The notes under the pieces are model-generated. The model did not search any database, was not told where the DNA came from, and worked only from the letters and a program-made list of their open reading frames with translations. The translations under genes and the position numbers were made by a program. A DNA stretch of 5,413 bases from positions 1 to 5,413 of the forward strand of contig JAEWOA010000172.1 in NCBI GenBank assembly GCA_023461115.1. Direction: 5' to 3'. Positions 5,304 through 5,413 of this stretch are shown one piece after another. How positions within the stretch are numbered: position 1 is the first letter of the stretch; each line of letters starts with the position of its first letter. This DNA is from Actinomycetes bacterium (GTDB taxonomy: Bacteria; Actinomycetota; Actinomycetes; Actinomycetales; Cellulomonadaceae).

Positions 5304-5413
5304 AGCGACGGCCCGCTCGGTCGGCACCTGGCGCGCCGGGCGCCTGTCCGTCGCCGGTGTCGCGCGTGGATCCCGCGGTGAAGCCCGCGGTGAAGCCCGC
5401 CGCGCGCCCCGCC
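5302..5413 (-). CDS. Possible 3' end of a gene upstream of narK (partial)
   Basis: A minus-strand frame is open from the right window edge and ends at TAG (5302-5304), 10 nt before the narK ATG. It reads AGFTAGFTAGSTRDTGDGQA and then a Pro/Gly/Ala/Arg-rich tail ending GRR. The low-complexity sequence is not recognisable as any family and looks like a disordered C-terminus. Other frames are also open here because the DNA is very GC-rich, so the support is only the close spacing and the stop/Shine-Dalgarno overlap. The alternative is a non-coding leader of narK. Confidence 0.3.
   Translation of the reverse strand, partial: AGRAAGFTAGFTAGSTRDTGDGQAPGAPGADRAGRR
5372..5395 (+). repeat. Tandem repeat of CCCGCGGTGAAG, two copies plus a partial third
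   Basis: Two exact 12-bp copies (5372-5383 and 5384-5395) are followed by CCCGC at 5396-5400, the beginning of a third unit. A 12-bp unit keeps the reading frame, giving Ala-Gly-Phe-Thr repeats in the possible partial gene on the minus strand. Confidence 0.7.

Noticed and set aside
4068..5381. A 437-codon plus-strand frame opposite narK
   Set aside because: The translation is a Glu/Arg/Gly/His-rich string without hydrophobic core or motifs; narK on the other strand has clear family signatures.

Overview
The window is a GC-rich stretch with GTG and TTG starts and little intergenic space. It looks like a chromosomal segment of an actinobacterium, perhaps Micrococcales; that is inferred from composition and protein style and is not proven. 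It holds five convincing genes, one ribosomal-protein gene remnant and one possible truncated gene at the right edge.

Layout: (1) 11-1556, minus strand: a PadR-family repressor gene followed, with an 8-bp overlap, by chrA, a two-domain chromate transporter. (2) 1557-1743: a short region crowded with signals. It holds a Zur/Fur-like 15-bp box, an exact ATGT-N8-ACAT PadR-type operator, a perfect 12-bp palindrome, and the C-terminal part of a zinc-independent ribosomal protein S14 gene (rpsN) with no gene body before it. (3) 1744-2961, minus: a YibE/F-family membrane protein whose last codons run antisense through the rpsN remnant. (4) 3124-4035, plus: a zinc/manganese-type ABC transporter binding lipoprotein (ZnuA-like), divergent from the YibE/F gene and with no ATPase or permease gene beside it. 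(5) 4047-5291, minus: a NarK-type nitrate/nitrite transporter, convergent with znuA across a GC-rich hairpin. (6) 5302-5413: a possible gene end just upstream of narK, and a 12-bp tandem repeat.

Biological reading: the middle (about 1650-4035) looks like a zinc-starvation (Zur) locus that has lost parts. In many actinobacteria Zur controls zinc ABC transporters and the zinc-free ribosomal protein paralogues (L28, L33, S14, S18). Here a Zur-like box and the last 26 or so codons of such an S14 gene survive, and the zinc-binding lipoprotein stands without its transporter partners. A 9-mer, CGATAAYGA, occurs once near each of three putative promoters (1572, 1656, 3073) and I saw it nowhere else, so a shared regulator is possible. 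The chromate module borders this region, and its likely control DNA is intermingled with the Zur-like site.

I found no RNA gene, CRISPR array, insertion sequence or prophage part.
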